Origin: Opitutia bacterium | GTDB lineage: Bacteria; Verrucomicrobiota; Verrucomicrobiia; Opitutales; Seribacteraceae | Direction: 5' to 3' | Assembly (NCBI GenBank): GCA_002726435.1 | Contig: PBSV01000038.1 | Coordinates: 1 to 36,463, forward strand | Length of the DNA: 36,463 nt | In this document: positions 1 to 8,421 of the stretch, piece by piece | How the letters are laid out: every line of letters begins with the position of its first letter | Numbering within the stretch: the first letter of the stretch is position 1 | Notes under the pieces: generated by a model | Seen by the model: only the letters and a program-made list of their open reading frames with translations | What the model was told of the DNA's origin: nothing | Database searches by the model: none | Position numbers and translations under genes: made by a program

Positions 1-2
1 CC

Positions 3-251
3 AACCCGTTGGGCTTTTTTGATATGCATGGAAATGTTTGGGAATGGACCGCGGACTGGTATCAGGCGGCTTATCCCACCGGCAACCCGGTGGTGGATCC
101 CACCGGACCGGCTTCGGACTCGTTTCGGGTCAAACGGGGTGGTTCCTGGGGCACCGGTCCGGCGAACCTGCGTTCAGCTCGGCGCCTCGGCAGCGCCCCG
201 AGCTACCGTTACTACGATATCGGCTTACGTGTTGGTTTCCAACAGCAGTAG
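3..251 (+). CDS. SUMF1/FGE-sulfatase-domain protein, 3' end only
   Basis: This is the C-terminal 82 residues of a gene that begins before the window; the frame is open to the left edge, so no start can be given. The sequence carries the family signature GNVWEWTADWY near its beginning, then RGGSWGTG, and closes with RSARR and IGLRVGF. That order is typical of the C-terminal half of formylglycine-generating-enzyme-like (SUMF1/PvdO/EgtB) domains. Members oxidise a sulfatase cysteine, build ergothioneine or are non-catalytic. The catalytic cysteines of true FGE would lie upstream, so the activity cannot be decided here. A hairpin terminator lies about 200 bp downstream on the same strand. Confidence 0.85.
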   Translation, partial: NPLGFFDMHGNVWEWTADWYQAAYPTGNPVVDPTGPASDSFRVKRGGSWGTGPANLRSARRLGSAPSYRYYDIGLRVGFQQQ

Positions 252-593
252 CAAGGGAGTATGTACGGAAGGATGACGGACATGGCGGAAGGGGGAAGGC
301 GGAGCGCGGCGGGCTTGGACCAAAGGGGCGACATCCCAAAAGGGCCATGCTAGGCACGCGGAGCCCCGGCGAAAATTCGCATCCTAATTAAAAAAAATTA
401 TTTCGATTGAGAAGTGGGAAAAGTATCCTTCAAATATAATTTTTTCCAAATCCCCGCCTGCGGGGATACTTTTTTAGAGGAGGAATTAAATTCATTTTTA
501 GAGAGCAAGGCAGTGGTTGATATTCGGCAGGAGTTCGCCTAAAGATAAGTGCGGGGCAGTTCCTTCTTGAAAAAGAAAAAGGAGAGCTCTGCG
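252..593. other. Intergenic region between convergent genes
   Basis: This 342-bp stretch lies between the SUMF1-family gene (plus) and the PQQ-propeller gene (minus). I see no convincing gene in it. The first 100 bp are purine-rich (GGCGGAAGGGGGAAGG-like), followed by an A/T-rich block near 385-400 and then a strong hairpin with a T-run at 450-475. One arm of a second inverted repeat (419-428) can pair with 464-473, overlapping the terminator stem. On the minus strand the PQQ-propeller stop is followed by a C/T-rich run (about 561-590) with only weak hairpin potential. Confidence 0.6.
450..475 (+). terminator. Rho-independent terminator, plus-strand orientation
   Basis: A perfect 7-bp stem, ATCCCCG (450-456) with CGGGGAT (461-467), closes a CCTG tetraloop. 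It is followed by AC and six T residues. The T-run lies only on the plus-strand side, so it would end transcripts coming from the SUMF1-family gene. Confidence 0.7.
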
Positions 594-1841
594 TTACCAG
601 TTGTAACAGCTGATGGCCTCGAGCTCGCGGACAAACATTTGCTTGCCCGACAAGGCGGGGTAGGACCAGGTGGGGGACTGGGAAATCTTCCGTTCTTCTA
701 AAATAATCAATTTTTCCGGGTTTGCATCGATCCGGTAGAGGGTGCCGTCTTCATCGAGGGCAAGAATTTCCTCCCCGTTGGAAACCATGGACATGTACTT
801 TCCGAAGGATTCACTACTGATCCACTTAGTCTCCCCGGTCCGCATGTCGAGGCAGGTCATGCGCTGCTTTCTCAGGTGCAGGTAGCAGTAGTCCCCGATC
901 ACGACCGGGCTGGACATGTAGGCCTCCTGTTTATTTTGCCATTGATCGGACACCAAGAATCCACCGGAATTTTTTCCGAGTCCGACGAGCATGCTTTTTC
1001 CACCGTAACAACTGGTGAACACGGAATTTTCCAGAATTGTGGGGGTGAGAATATTCATTCCGCGGTATGCTTTTACCGGTTTTTTCCAGAGGACTTTTCC
1101 ATCCGGTGGGTTGACCCCGACCAAATCGGTACGGGTCTGCACCACGAGTTGTTCAATTCCTCCCAGAGTCGCAACCGTGGGGGAGGAAAATGCGCAGTTG
1201 TATTTTTCCCCCTTCACGGTGAGGATGCGCCAGATGGATTCTCCGGTCCGCTTGTTCATTTTTACCAGTCCGGTTGCGGCCTGTACATAGAGGTGGTCCC
1301 CGAGGACCATGGGGGAGCAGACAAATCCAAAGGTGGGAAGTGGGGAACCGTACCTTTTCACAAAGTCGACGCTCCATTTTTCTTTGCCGCTCTCCGCATC
1401 CAGACAGACCAGATAATCCCGCATGCCGCAGACATAGAGATTTTCTCCGTCAAAGAGGGGAGTCGAGCGTATCCAACTGCCGTTTTTCCAGGCAAAAAAT
1501 GGAACACTCATTGAACCGGGCCATTGAGTTTCCCATTTTTGGCGTCCGGATGAGCGGTCAAAGGCACGGGCGATTTCATATTCCCCCTTGGTCTCGACTG
1601 TAAACACAAGATTTTTGGAAACCACGGGCCCGGAATATCCCTTGGCAATTTCCCTTGTCCAGGCGAGGTCCAGTTTCTCCCCGGAGATTCCGGATGGCCA
1701 GGGGGAACCATTTCTTACCCAGCCGTCGCGGGTGGGTCCGCGCCACTGAGACCAGTCGAGTTCAGAACCGTAAAGAGAATACCGGCCGGGGAAGCATCCC
1801 AGGAAAATGAGCAGGGCGGGCAGAAGAAATTTTACATTCAT
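594..1841 (-). CDS. Exported PQQ-type beta-propeller repeat protein
   Basis: A 415-residue protein and the last gene of the lipid operon. It has an N-terminal hydrophobic signal sequence (about residues 1-20) and then the opening signature WSQWRGPTRDGW, common in secreted PQQ-like propellers of Planctomycetes and Verrucomicrobia. Repeats of the type 'CLDAESGKEKW', 'GVNPPDGKVLWKK' and 'CLDMRTGETKW' mark the propeller blades. I see no dehydrogenase catalytic motif, so a binding or scaffold role outside the cytoplasm is more likely than a quinoprotein enzyme. The start at 1841 is chosen because its ATG overlaps the stop of the upstream methyltransferase (ATGA); an in-frame start 33 bp further upstream would spoil the signal peptide. 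A paralogue lies at 23471-24787. Confidence 0.85.
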   Translation of the reverse strand: MNVKFLLPALLIFLGCFPGRYSLYGSELDWSQWRGPTRDGWVRNGSPWPSGISGEKLDLAWTREIAKGYSGPVVSKNLVFTVETKGEYEIARAFDRSSGRQKWETQWPGSMSVPFFAWKNGSWIRSTPLFDGENLYVCGMRDYLVCLDAESGKEKWSVDFVKRYGSPLPTFGFVCSPMVLGDHLYVQAATGLVKMNKRTGESIWRILTVKGEKYNCAFSSPTVATLGGIEQLVVQTRTDLVGVNPPDGKVLWKKPVKAYRGMNILTPTILENSVFTSCYGGKSMLVGLGKNSGGFLVSDQWQNKQEAYMSSPVVIGDYCYLHLRKQRMTCLDMRTGETKWISSESFGKYMSMVSNGEEILALDEDGTLYRIDANPEKLIILEERKISQSPTWSYPALSGKQMFVRELEAISCYNW

Positions 1842-2878
1842 GGCTTTTGAAACAGGTAGTGACTGACCCACCACTCCTGGCCCCCGGCAAATCCAAAGGT
1901 CTCGGCGCAGGCGAGAAAAAACATGCGCCAGCGGTGGTAGGTGCGATGGGCCTCGGCGAGGGAGAGGTCTTTTTGAAAGAGGCGAAGAATGGATTCCTTT
2001 TCCCGGTCGATGTTTTCGAGCCAGTGCTCGGAAGTACGGGCGTAGTGCTTGCCGGACCAGCGCCAGCGCTTTTCCAGTTCCAAACTTCCACAGATTCGCA
2101 AAAAGAGTTCGTCCGCGGGCATCGTTCCCCCGCTGAAGAAGTGGGTGGACATCCAGTCGTCCTCCCCGTCGACCTCAAAGGGATAGGAGGTGGAACGGTG
2201 GCAAAAAACATGGGTGAATAATTTTCCGCCCGGGTTGAGCCAGGAATGAATCCGGCGGAAGAGTTCGCGGTGGTTGCGGACATGTTCGAACATTTCCACC
2301 GAGACCAGCCGGTCGTAGGTGGAATCAGTCTCGAAGGCATTGACGTCCTCGGTCAGTACGCTGAGGTTGTCGAGTCCGCGCTTGCGGGCCTCGCCGAGAA
2401 TGTATTCGCGCTGGGAATGGGAATTTGAAACCGAGGTGATGGAGGACCCGGGGAAGTGCTTCGCCATCCATAGGGAGAGGGAGCCCCATCCGCACCCGAG
2501 TTCCAAAATCTTCTGTCCGTCCGCGAGTTGGGCATGTTCGCAGGTCAATTCGAGGGCCCGGTCCTCCGCCTGGTCGAGGGAAATGCCCGGGGAATCATAG
2601 TGACAGCTGCTGTATTTCAGGTTTTTGCCAAGGGCATGGCGGTAGAATTCGGCGGGGACTTCGTAGTGTTGCTCGTTGGCTTTTTCAGTGAGGACCGCCA
2701 TTGGGGAGGCATCGGAATCGAGGAGGTATTTTTCCGCCAGTTCGGCGTTGGCCTCGCAGTCTGCGGTGAGGCACTGGCGGAGTCGTTTTTGACAGAGGTT
2801 GCGAATTCCGGCACGGATTAAAAAGTCCGGGGCCAGTCCGCGCTCGCACATTTCAATTGCAAAGGAAGTCAGGCTCAT
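1838..2878 (-). CDS. SAM-dependent methyltransferase, CFA-synthase-like
   Basis: A 346-residue class I methyltransferase of the cyclopropane-fatty-acid-synthase superfamily, in the branch that lacks the long N-terminal CFA domain (coclaurine N-methyltransferase-like). Visible motifs are HYEVPAEFY (71-79), KYSSCHY (88-94), SAM-binding ILELGCGWG (124-132) and VSVEMFEHVRN. It then has HFFSGGTMPADELF, with HYARTSEHWL further on. The probable substrate is an acyl chain, perhaps one already modified by the first CFA-type enzyme; small-molecule substrates are also known in this branch. It overlaps both neighbours by ATGA, so translation is coupled. Family assignment is secure; the substrate is not. 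Confidence 0.88.
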   Translation of the reverse strand: MSLTSFAIEMCERGLAPDFLIRAGIRNLCQKRLRQCLTADCEANAELAEKYLLDSDASPMAVLTEKANEQHYEVPAEFYRHALGKNLKYSSCHYDSPGISLDQAEDRALELTCEHAQLADGQKILELGCGWGSLSLWMAKHFPGSSITSVSNSHSQREYILGEARKRGLDNLSVLTEDVNAFETDSTYDRLVSVEMFEHVRNHRELFRRIHSWLNPGGKLFTHVFCHRSTSYPFEVDGEDDWMSTHFFSGGTMPADELFLRICGSLELEKRWRWSGKHYARTSEHWLENIDREKESILRLFQKDLSLAEAHRTYHRWRMFFLACAETFGFAGGQEWWVSHYLFQKP

Positions 2879-3675
2879 GAGGTGGAATCCGGGGATTTGG
2901 GGAACCAGGGAAAAAAGGCGGAGGTCCGCTCAAGGTAGGAGCGGTAGGCATCCCCGGAAGCATCGAGCTTGCGGGCTTCCACGAAGGGAATACCGGTGAT
3001 TTTAGTGAGGAATATATAAAGGAGCACCGGGAGCAGGAGCAACCAAATCCCACCGGCGGAGTTCCACCCAAGTAGAAGGTATCCCATCCAAAGCACCCAC
3101 TCGAAAAAATAATTCGGGTGACGGGAATATTTCCAGAGGCCGGACTCGCACACTTCCCCGCGGGTCCGTCCGGGGGCTTGCTTGAATTGACTGAGTTGCT
3201 TGTCCGCCAGTGTAAGCCCGACAAATCCGGTGATCCATACAATCACGCCGAGATGGTCGAGCAATCCGAGCTCGGATTGATTCCTCGCAAGAATTAAAAA
3301 GGGGGAGGCGAACAGAACGACCCAAAATGCCTGGACTTGAAAAAACAGCAGAAATCCAAGGTTTGCCCGTTCGCCCATATACTCGCGCAAGTATGCATAG
3401 CGGGCATCTTCCGGCTTGCCCCAGCATCTGCGCAGCAGGTGCGTGCCCAACCGGATCGACCAGACCGCAAGCAGTCCCTGAAGCAGGGCAAGACGGCGGG
3501 GGTCGCACTGATCGGACAGGGAGACGAGATAGAACAGACCCAGTATGCCCACCCCGTAGGACCAGAGAACATCAACATAGGAGGTGTTGTTTATCCGCAG
3601 GGCGACCAGCCATCCAATGAGCATCATGACGGAGGCAGCGGCCTGTCCGTATAATAAAAGTTCAATCGTATTCAT
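2875..3675 (-). CDS. DUF1295 family membrane protein (steroid-reductase-like)
   Basis: A 266-residue polytopic membrane protein. Hydrophobic segments lie at about residues 8-25, 38-53, 64-78, 108-130, 140-156 and 195-225. The C-terminal signature WKYSRHPNYFF (181-191) is the NADPH/sterol-binding region of the DUF1295 / 3-oxo-5-alpha-steroid 4-dehydrogenase / ICMT superfamily. In this operon the likely job is reduction or methyl-related processing of a lipid double bond in the membrane, but no activity is proven for DUF1295. Its start overlaps the end of the DUF2878 gene by 14 bp, and its stop overlaps the next methyltransferase start (ATGA). Confidence 0.88.
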   Translation of the reverse strand: MNTIELLLYGQAAASVMMLIGWLVALRINNTSYVDVLWSYGVGILGLFYLVSLSDQCDPRRLALLQGLLAVWSIRLGTHLLRRCWGKPEDARYAYLREYMGERANLGFLLFFQVQAFWVVLFASPFLILARNQSELGLLDHLGVIVWITGFVGLTLADKQLSQFKQAPGRTRGEVCESGLWKYSRHPNYFFEWVLWMGYLLLGWNSAGGIWLLLLPVLLYIFLTKITGIPFVEARKLDASGDAYRSYLERTSAFFPWFPKSPDSTS

Positions 3676-4201
3676 AGTACTCCGGAGTGGTGCAGAATTG
3701 AAGGTGTAAATAACGGAAGATTATTCCTGCAATTCCCCATTCCACGGCCACCGCGAGTGCGGAGGTCCAGTCCTGGGTGAAGGAGAGAACTTCCAGTTTA
3801 TCCCCTGAATAATATGCGAGGGCTCCCCCCACTGAAAATCCAATGAGGCAGCGCCAGCGGTGATCGAGGAACCACTCGAATACAGGACGGAGCATGAGGC
3901 CGAAATTCAACCACAAAATCAACATCCAGAGAGGAACTCCGAACAGTCCGGGGTAGTCACCAAATGTGATGAATCCAAATTTTACGAGGCAGGCATCCCC
4001 GACCAGACCAATGAACAAGGAGCTTACAATAAAAGGAAACAGAATAAATAAACCCTGGGTATAAATCGAACGCACCGCCACTATCGCCAGTCCAAGAAAT
4101 GGAAGAACCAGGGGGAGGGGACTGAGGGAGGAGAGCACGCAGGCAAACCAGGCGACCTGAAAAATCACAATGTCGAAGAGCATGGACTTGTTGAATTTCA
4201 T
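3662..4201 (-). CDS. DUF2878 family membrane protein
   Basis: A 179-residue, mostly hydrophobic protein with about five membrane segments and a DACLVKFGFITFG stretch followed by PLWMLILWLNFGLML, typical of DUF2878. The function of the family is unknown. DUF2878 genes often accompany DUF1365 and CFA-type methyltransferases, from memory, which fits the present order. The ATG at 4201 is chosen because it overlaps the stop of the upstream CFA gene (ATGA); an in-frame start nine codons earlier lies inside that gene. Confidence 0.82.
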   Translation of the reverse strand: MKFNKSMLFDIVIFQVAWFACVLSSLSPLPLVLPFLGLAIVAVRSIYTQGLFILFPFIVSSLFIGLVGDACLVKFGFITFGDYPGLFGVPLWMLILWLNFGLMLRPVFEWFLDHRWRCLIGFSVGGALAYYSGDKLEVLSFTQDWTSALAVAVEWGIAGIIFRYLHLQFCTTPEYYEYD

Positions 4202-5466
4202 CCGGGAAAGCCACGGGCGAGCCGGCACTCGGGCTTGGCCAGTAAAAGATGAACATCCCCGGTGTATCCCTCTTCAAATCCGGCCTCGCAGTAACAAAGA
4301 TAATATTCCCACGCCTTGCGGAAGCGCCGGTCATAGCCAAGGGAATCAATTTTTTCCTCGTTCTCCAAAAACCGAACTTTCCACTCCCGCAGGGTACGGG
4401 CGTAGTGGTAACCAAAATCATACAGGCTGGCCGGGCGGAGGTCGGACTTTTCGACCGCGGCGGAGATCATCGCGGAAGCGGAGGGCACACAACTACCGGG
4501 AAAAACCCGGGTGCGGATATAGTCGACTTCTTTGAGGTATCGCTTGTAGCGGTGATCGGGCATGGTAATTCCCTGAATCATTGCCGCCCCGTCGGGGAGA
4601 AGAAGGTCGGAAATTTTGGAGAAATAAACCGGAAGGAATTCATGGCCCACCGCCTCGATCATTTCAATGGATACAATCCGGTCAAATTTTCCCGAGAGTG
4701 CACGGTAATCTTCTTTTACAATTGAAACCTGTCCGGTCCATCCGTTCTTTTCGATCCGTTGGGAAGCATATTCGAACTGGCGGTCGGAAATAGTGGTGGC
4801 GGTAAGGGAGGCACCGGTCCGTTCGGCCAGCCGCTGGGCAAATCCGCCCCATCCACAACCAATTTCGAGTACGCTGTGGTGGGATTTAATTTCAAGTTGA
4901 TCAATGATACGGTCGTACTTTGCAAGGGAAGCCTGTTCCAGGGTATGATTCTCAGATTCAAAAATACCACAGGAATAAGTCATGGTTGGATCGAGCATTA
5001 ATTCGTAGAAGTCGTTTCCGAGGTCGTAGTGCAGGGCGATATTTTTACGGCTCCCCTGCAGGGTGTTTCGTTGAGTCAGGAAATAAGCCGCCAGGGCGGC
5101 TTTATTGAGCAGGGTGGCCCATCCTCCCTCGAGTCCATCCATTACTTTTTGATTGCGAAGAAAGAGGCGGAAAAAACTGACCAAGTCCGGGGTGGACCAG
5201 TCCCCGTCGGCAAAACTATCGGCCACTCCGAGCGAACCCCCGAGGCAGGCCTTGCGAAAAAATGCGGGGTTGGAAATTCGAATTTCTGCGTTGGGTTGTT
5301 CGGTGGAGGGAACTCCCATGGTGATGGTTTGAGCAGGACTTTTCAGGAGTAGGGAGCCGCGGTCAATTTTGCCAAGGTTGGAAACCAGTAGACGCTCGAA
5401 AAATCCGGACTTTCCGGTGGTATCCACCGGGATGGTGGAAACTGGTTCGGAAGCTTGCTTATTCAT
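4198..5466 (-). CDS. cfa: Cyclopropane-fatty-acyl-phospholipid synthase family methyltransferase
   Basis: A 422-residue protein of full length for the CFA synthase family. The N-terminal domain (1-135) holds FFRKACLGGSLGVADSF. The catalytic domain starts with HYDLGNDFY (146-154) and MTYSC (162-166), with SAM-binding EIGCGWGG (201-208) and IVSIEMIEAVG further on. Family members transfer the methylene or methyl group of S-adenosylmethionine to the double bond of a phospholipid acyl chain, giving cyclopropane, methyl-branched or methyl-alkenyl chains. With the FAD oxidoreductase upstream, a methylated or furan-type product is as likely as a cyclopropane. The ATG at 5466 gives an 8-bp overlap with the DUF1365 gene; a start at 5487 would add seven residues. 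Confidence 0.92.
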   Translation of the reverse strand: MNKQASEPVSTIPVDTTGKSGFFERLLVSNLGKIDRGSLLLKSPAQTITMGVPSTEQPNAEIRISNPAFFRKACLGGSLGVADSFADGDWSTPDLVSFFRLFLRNQKVMDGLEGGWATLLNKAALAAYFLTQRNTLQGSRKNIALHYDLGNDFYELMLDPTMTYSCGIFESENHTLEQASLAKYDRIIDQLEIKSHHSVLEIGCGWGGFAQRLAERTGASLTATTISDRQFEYASQRIEKNGWTGQVSIVKEDYRALSGKFDRIVSIEMIEAVGHEFLPVYFSKISDLLLPDGAAMIQGITMPDHRYKRYLKEVDYIRTRVFPGSCVPSASAMISAAVEKSDLRPASLYDFGYHYARTLREWKVRFLENEEKIDSLGYDRRFRKAWEYYLCYCEAGFEEGYTGDVHLLLAKPECRLARGFPG

Positions 5467-6235
5467 GGCTGGTGGAGGAAGAGGCATGTTTGGGGTGCGG
5501 ATAAAATGGACATCCCTTTAAACGAAGAATCAGGGCGTGCCAGTAGATACCAAATGTGATTCGAAAAGTGAGGAATGGAAAGCGCAGCAGTGACCATCCG
5601 AGATTGAATGAATTGATTGGTTTTTTGCGCAGGTTCAAGTGGGCGGAAAAAAAGATTTCGTTGGCCCGTTTCAGGATCATATCAACCCGGAGTTTTTCGC
5701 CTGGTTTTTTAAAGCGCCAGTCATATTCCACGCCCATGTCGATGAAGGGAGAAACATGAAATTCTTTTTTGAATTCCTGCTTGGTCTGGTTGGAATCACT
5801 GGGATCGGAATCCGACCAGGAAAATGCCTTGGCGTATTTTTCATGCCAGGGTGTATTGGTAATCTCAGCCATCAAGGCAGTGGGTTGGTCACGGCTTTCA
5901 TTCCAGGCATAGTAAAAGGTTACCGGATTGAAGCAGTATCCAAAGGTTCGAAGATGGGTCAAAATGGAAATGGGTCCGGTTACGGGTCTGCCAATTTGTT
6001 TGCTCATTGTCGAGCGAACCGCGTCTTCCAAAGAAGAGACCTCCGGCTTGTGGTAATCGGACCGACGGAAGCAGGAGAGGTTGGATCCAGCAGTTGACCA
6101 TAACCAATGCCCCTGAAAGACCTCGTTTAATTCATCCAGAAATAAATGAGGCATATATAGCCGGTAGCGTAAATGATGAGACTTGGGAGATTTTCGATGA
6201 TGACTGACTTCACCAAAATAGAGCGAACTATTCAT
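5459..6235 (-). CDS. DUF1365 family protein
   Basis: A 258-residue DUF1365 protein. It has the expected start (SSLYFGEVSHHRK), the ILTHLRTFGYCFNPVTFYY block, NTPWHEKYAKAF, and KEFHVSPFIDM with WRFKKPGEKL. The C-terminus has a hydrophobic region, RFPFLTFRITFGIYWHALIL, that may sit at the membrane. DUF1365 has no proven reaction; it is almost always found between an FAD-dependent oxidoreductase and a CFA-type methyltransferase, exactly as here, and is thought to act on modified acyl chains. The ATG at 6235 overlaps the upstream stop as ATGA and is preferred over a start nine codons earlier. Confidence 0.92.
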   Translation of the reverse strand: MNSSLYFGEVSHHRKSPKSHHLRYRLYMPHLFLDELNEVFQGHWLWSTAGSNLSCFRRSDYHKPEVSSLEDAVRSTMSKQIGRPVTGPISILTHLRTFGYCFNPVTFYYAWNESRDQPTALMAEITNTPWHEKYAKAFSWSDSDPSDSNQTKQEFKKEFHVSPFIDMGVEYDWRFKKPGEKLRVDMILKRANEIFFSAHLNLRKKPINSFNLGWSLLRFPFLTFRITFGIYWHALILRLKGCPFYPHPKHASSSTSHE

Positions 6236-7470
6236 CCTAATTTTGCCCCGAATGCATCGCATACCCGGAGTCCGCTGGTCAATCCATCCTCATGAAATCC
6301 ATAACCCCAGTATGCCCCGCAGAAAGAGATACCCTGGTTGCGGATAAACCGGCGGTGTCCCTCCTGGGCTTTCCGCCGCCCGAGGTGATAAGTGGGGTGG
6401 GAAAAATGATAGTCAGCATGGTGAAGTTTTGGATCAATGCGTTCCTTTTGATTCAGGCTGACACAGAAGGGTTCCGAGGTGGGCAGGCTCTGTAGAATGT
6501 TCATGTCATAGGTAACCAGGGCCTGGGCACTTTCCTCACGGGGTAAATATGCATTCCAACTTGCCCGGGCGGACCGGCGCCTGGGAAGATGAGAATCGTC
6601 ACGGTGTAAGGAAACCATGTTTTTTTCGTAGGGAAAGGCTTCGAGAAGGGCAACTTCTTCCGCACTTGGGGAATGAAGAAGTTGAAGGGATTGATCGGCA
6701 TGGCAGGCGAGAATGACTTCATCAAAAACTGGTTTTGTCCCGTCCGGAAGAGTAAGTTCGACACCCTGTTCAATTCTTTCGACCTTTTTGACCGGGGTAT
6801 TTAAACACAGTCGATTGCCGAGGATTGGAAGGATTTTTTCGACATAGGTCTTGGATCCACCTTTTACCACCCGCCAAACTGGGCGGTTGTTGGCCTGGAG
6901 CATTTGATGATTGGAAAGAAAATCTGTGACAAATTCCATCGGAAAACTCTGAAATCGACTGGTGGAACAGGACCAAAGGGCGGAACCAAGAGGGAGCAGG
7001 AAATTTTCCTGGAAGCGGGAACCGAATTTCATTCGTTCCACGAATTGCCCAACGGTTTCAGTAGATCTACTGGCCTGGTCCGCGGCTTCATGAAATCGAA
7101 GAATGTCACGGACCATGCCCCAGTGCTTAAAATCTACCAGGTTTTTAAGATGTCCAAATAATCCGACCAAATTTTCGCCATTGTATTCCAAGCCGAGTCG
7201 TTCGGACCGTACGGAAAATCCCATGCGGGTGGGCTGGGAATCGACTCCTAATTGATCAAGTAGAGTGAGAAAGTTGGGGTAGTTTTCACGGTTGAAAACA
7301 ATGAATCCAGTATCGACTTGAAAACTCCCACTATCTCCCTTCGCGGTTACTGTATTTACATGACCACCCGCTTTGCTGCCTGCTTCGAACAGAGTAATTT
7401 CATGGTTTTTACCCAATAAGTAAGCACATACCAAGCCGGATATCCCCGACCCAACAATTGCAATTCTCAC
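6232..7470 (-). CDS. FAD-dependent oxidoreductase, amine-oxidase family
   Basis: A 412-residue flavoprotein. The N-terminus is a Rossmann FAD site (IAIVGSGISGL, then LFEAGSKAGGHVNTV). It continues with FQVDTGFIVFNRENYPNF, characteristic of the NAD/FAD-binding proteins (COG2907) paired with DUF1365 and CFA. The C-terminal FAD-closing region reads GISFCGAYWGYGFHEDG. Homologues take part in making methylated dienoic, furan or 10-methyl fatty acids by oxidising or reducing a methylated acyl chain. The substrate here is unknown. It follows the desaturase gene after 18 bp and overlaps DUF1365 by ATGA, so it belongs to the same operon. Confidence 0.9.
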   Translation of the reverse strand: MRIAIVGSGISGLVCAYLLGKNHEITLFEAGSKAGGHVNTVTAKGDSGSFQVDTGFIVFNRENYPNFLTLLDQLGVDSQPTRMGFSVRSERLGLEYNGENLVGLFGHLKNLVDFKHWGMVRDILRFHEAADQASRSTETVGQFVERMKFGSRFQENFLLPLGSALWSCSTSRFQSFPMEFVTDFLSNHQMLQANNRPVWRVVKGGSKTYVEKILPILGNRLCLNTPVKKVERIEQGVELTLPDGTKPVFDEVILACHADQSLQLLHSPSAEEVALLEAFPYEKNMVSLHRDDSHLPRRRSARASWNAYLPREESAQALVTYDMNILQSLPTSEPFCVSLNQKERIDPKLHHADYHFSHPTYHLGRRKAQEGHRRFIRNQGISFCGAYWGYGFHEDGLTSGLRVCDAFGAKLG

Positions 7471-7488
7471 GGGGGGGCAGGAACCAAA

Positions 7489-8406
7489 TTAGCTCGGAGG
7501 CTGGGCTTTTTCAATCACCCAAGCGGGAACCGGACGCAAATCACGAACTAATCCAAATACACTCATCAGACGGAGAATGAAATAAGTCAGGTCAAATTCA
7601 CCCTTAAAAAATCCCTGTCGGGCGGAGCCGGGGAAGAAATGATGGTTGTTGTGCCAACCTTCCCCGAATGCAAAGATTGAAACAATCCAATTGTTCCTGC
7701 TTTCATCCTTGGTGTTAAATCTTCTTTTGCCAAACATGTGAGTGAAAGAATTAACCGCAAATGTGGCATGGTAGAGGAAAATCGTGGGCACGAGAAATCC
7801 CCAAATCAACATTTGCATATTCGATAACCCCGTGAGGGAATAAAACCAGGAAATTTCAGGGGCAAAATAACACGCGAGTGCAAGCAACAGAACAGGTATC
7901 CAATCAAAACGGTTGAGAAAGCGTAATTCCTTGATTTTTAACCAGTCGGGAATTTCCTTCAGGAAAGTGGGCACCGCATAATCGGTCATGAACCAAAGGG
8001 TATGACTCCAGAAAAAGCTTTTCGAGTGAGGAGAGTGCACATCCTCCTCGGTGTCAGAGTGTCTGTGATGTCGTCGATGATGGGCGGCCCACCAGAGGGG
8101 TCCTCGTTGTCCGGAACTGCATGCGATAAAAGCACCGATAAACTGAACAATCCGGGAAGTTTTAAAGGACCGGTGAGAAAAATAGCGGTGATAAAATGCG
8201 GTGATCGAAAACATTCGAATGCTGTAGGAAATCAACGCAACAGCCAGACACCACAATGTAAATGGGTAAAAAAAGGCTAGTAATGTGAACAAATGGATCA
8301 ATACATAGGGCAAACACCTAAACCACTCAACACGACCTTCAGAACCCTTGGGACTTTCGAAGGTTTCGGGAGGTGGTAGTACCCATTTAGAGATAGAAAA
8401 AGACAT
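7489..8406 (-). CDS. Acyl-lipid/acyl-CoA delta-9-type fatty acid desaturase
   Basis: A 305-residue membrane di-iron desaturase. The three histidine boxes are visible: HRYFSH (73-78), HHRRHH (109-114) and HNNHH (252-256). They are separated by pairs of hydrophobic segments (about 35-60 and 168-215), as in the stearoyl-CoA / cyanobacterial DesC-type family. It would introduce the double bond that the downstream CFA-type enzymes need, using O2. The ATG at 8406 was chosen because residues from there resemble the family start; an upstream start (8448) would add 14 residues and place the inverted repeat inside the coding region. It follows the sigma-factor gene after a 98-bp gap. Confidence 0.92.
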   Translation of the reverse strand: MSFSISKWVLPPPETFESPKGSEGRVEWFRCLPYVLIHLFTLLAFFYPFTLWCLAVALISYSIRMFSITAFYHRYFSHRSFKTSRIVQFIGAFIACSSGQRGPLWWAAHHRRHHRHSDTEEDVHSPHSKSFFWSHTLWFMTDYAVPTFLKEIPDWLKIKELRFLNRFDWIPVLLLALACYFAPEISWFYSLTGLSNMQMLIWGFLVPTIFLYHATFAVNSFTHMFGKRRFNTKDESRNNWIVSIFAFGEGWHNNHHFFPGSARQGFFKGEFDLTYFILRLMSVFGLVRDLRPVPAWVIEKAQPPS

Positions 8407-8421
8407 ATCGACAGAATGTTT

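Noticed and set aside
561-590. Terminator for the lipid operon after the PQQ-propeller stop
   Set aside because: There is a pyrimidine-rich run on the minus strand, but the possible stems are short and imperfect.
876-1514. Long plus-strand open frame (212 codons) opposite the PQQ-propeller gene
   Set aside because: It lies wholly inside a well-supported minus-strand gene with signal peptide and propeller repeats; its own translation shows no family pattern.
1762-2340. 192-codon minus-strand frame overlapping the second methyltransferase
   Set aside because: It is a shifted frame of the methyltransferase gene, rich in Pro/Ser/Thr and without recognisable motifs.
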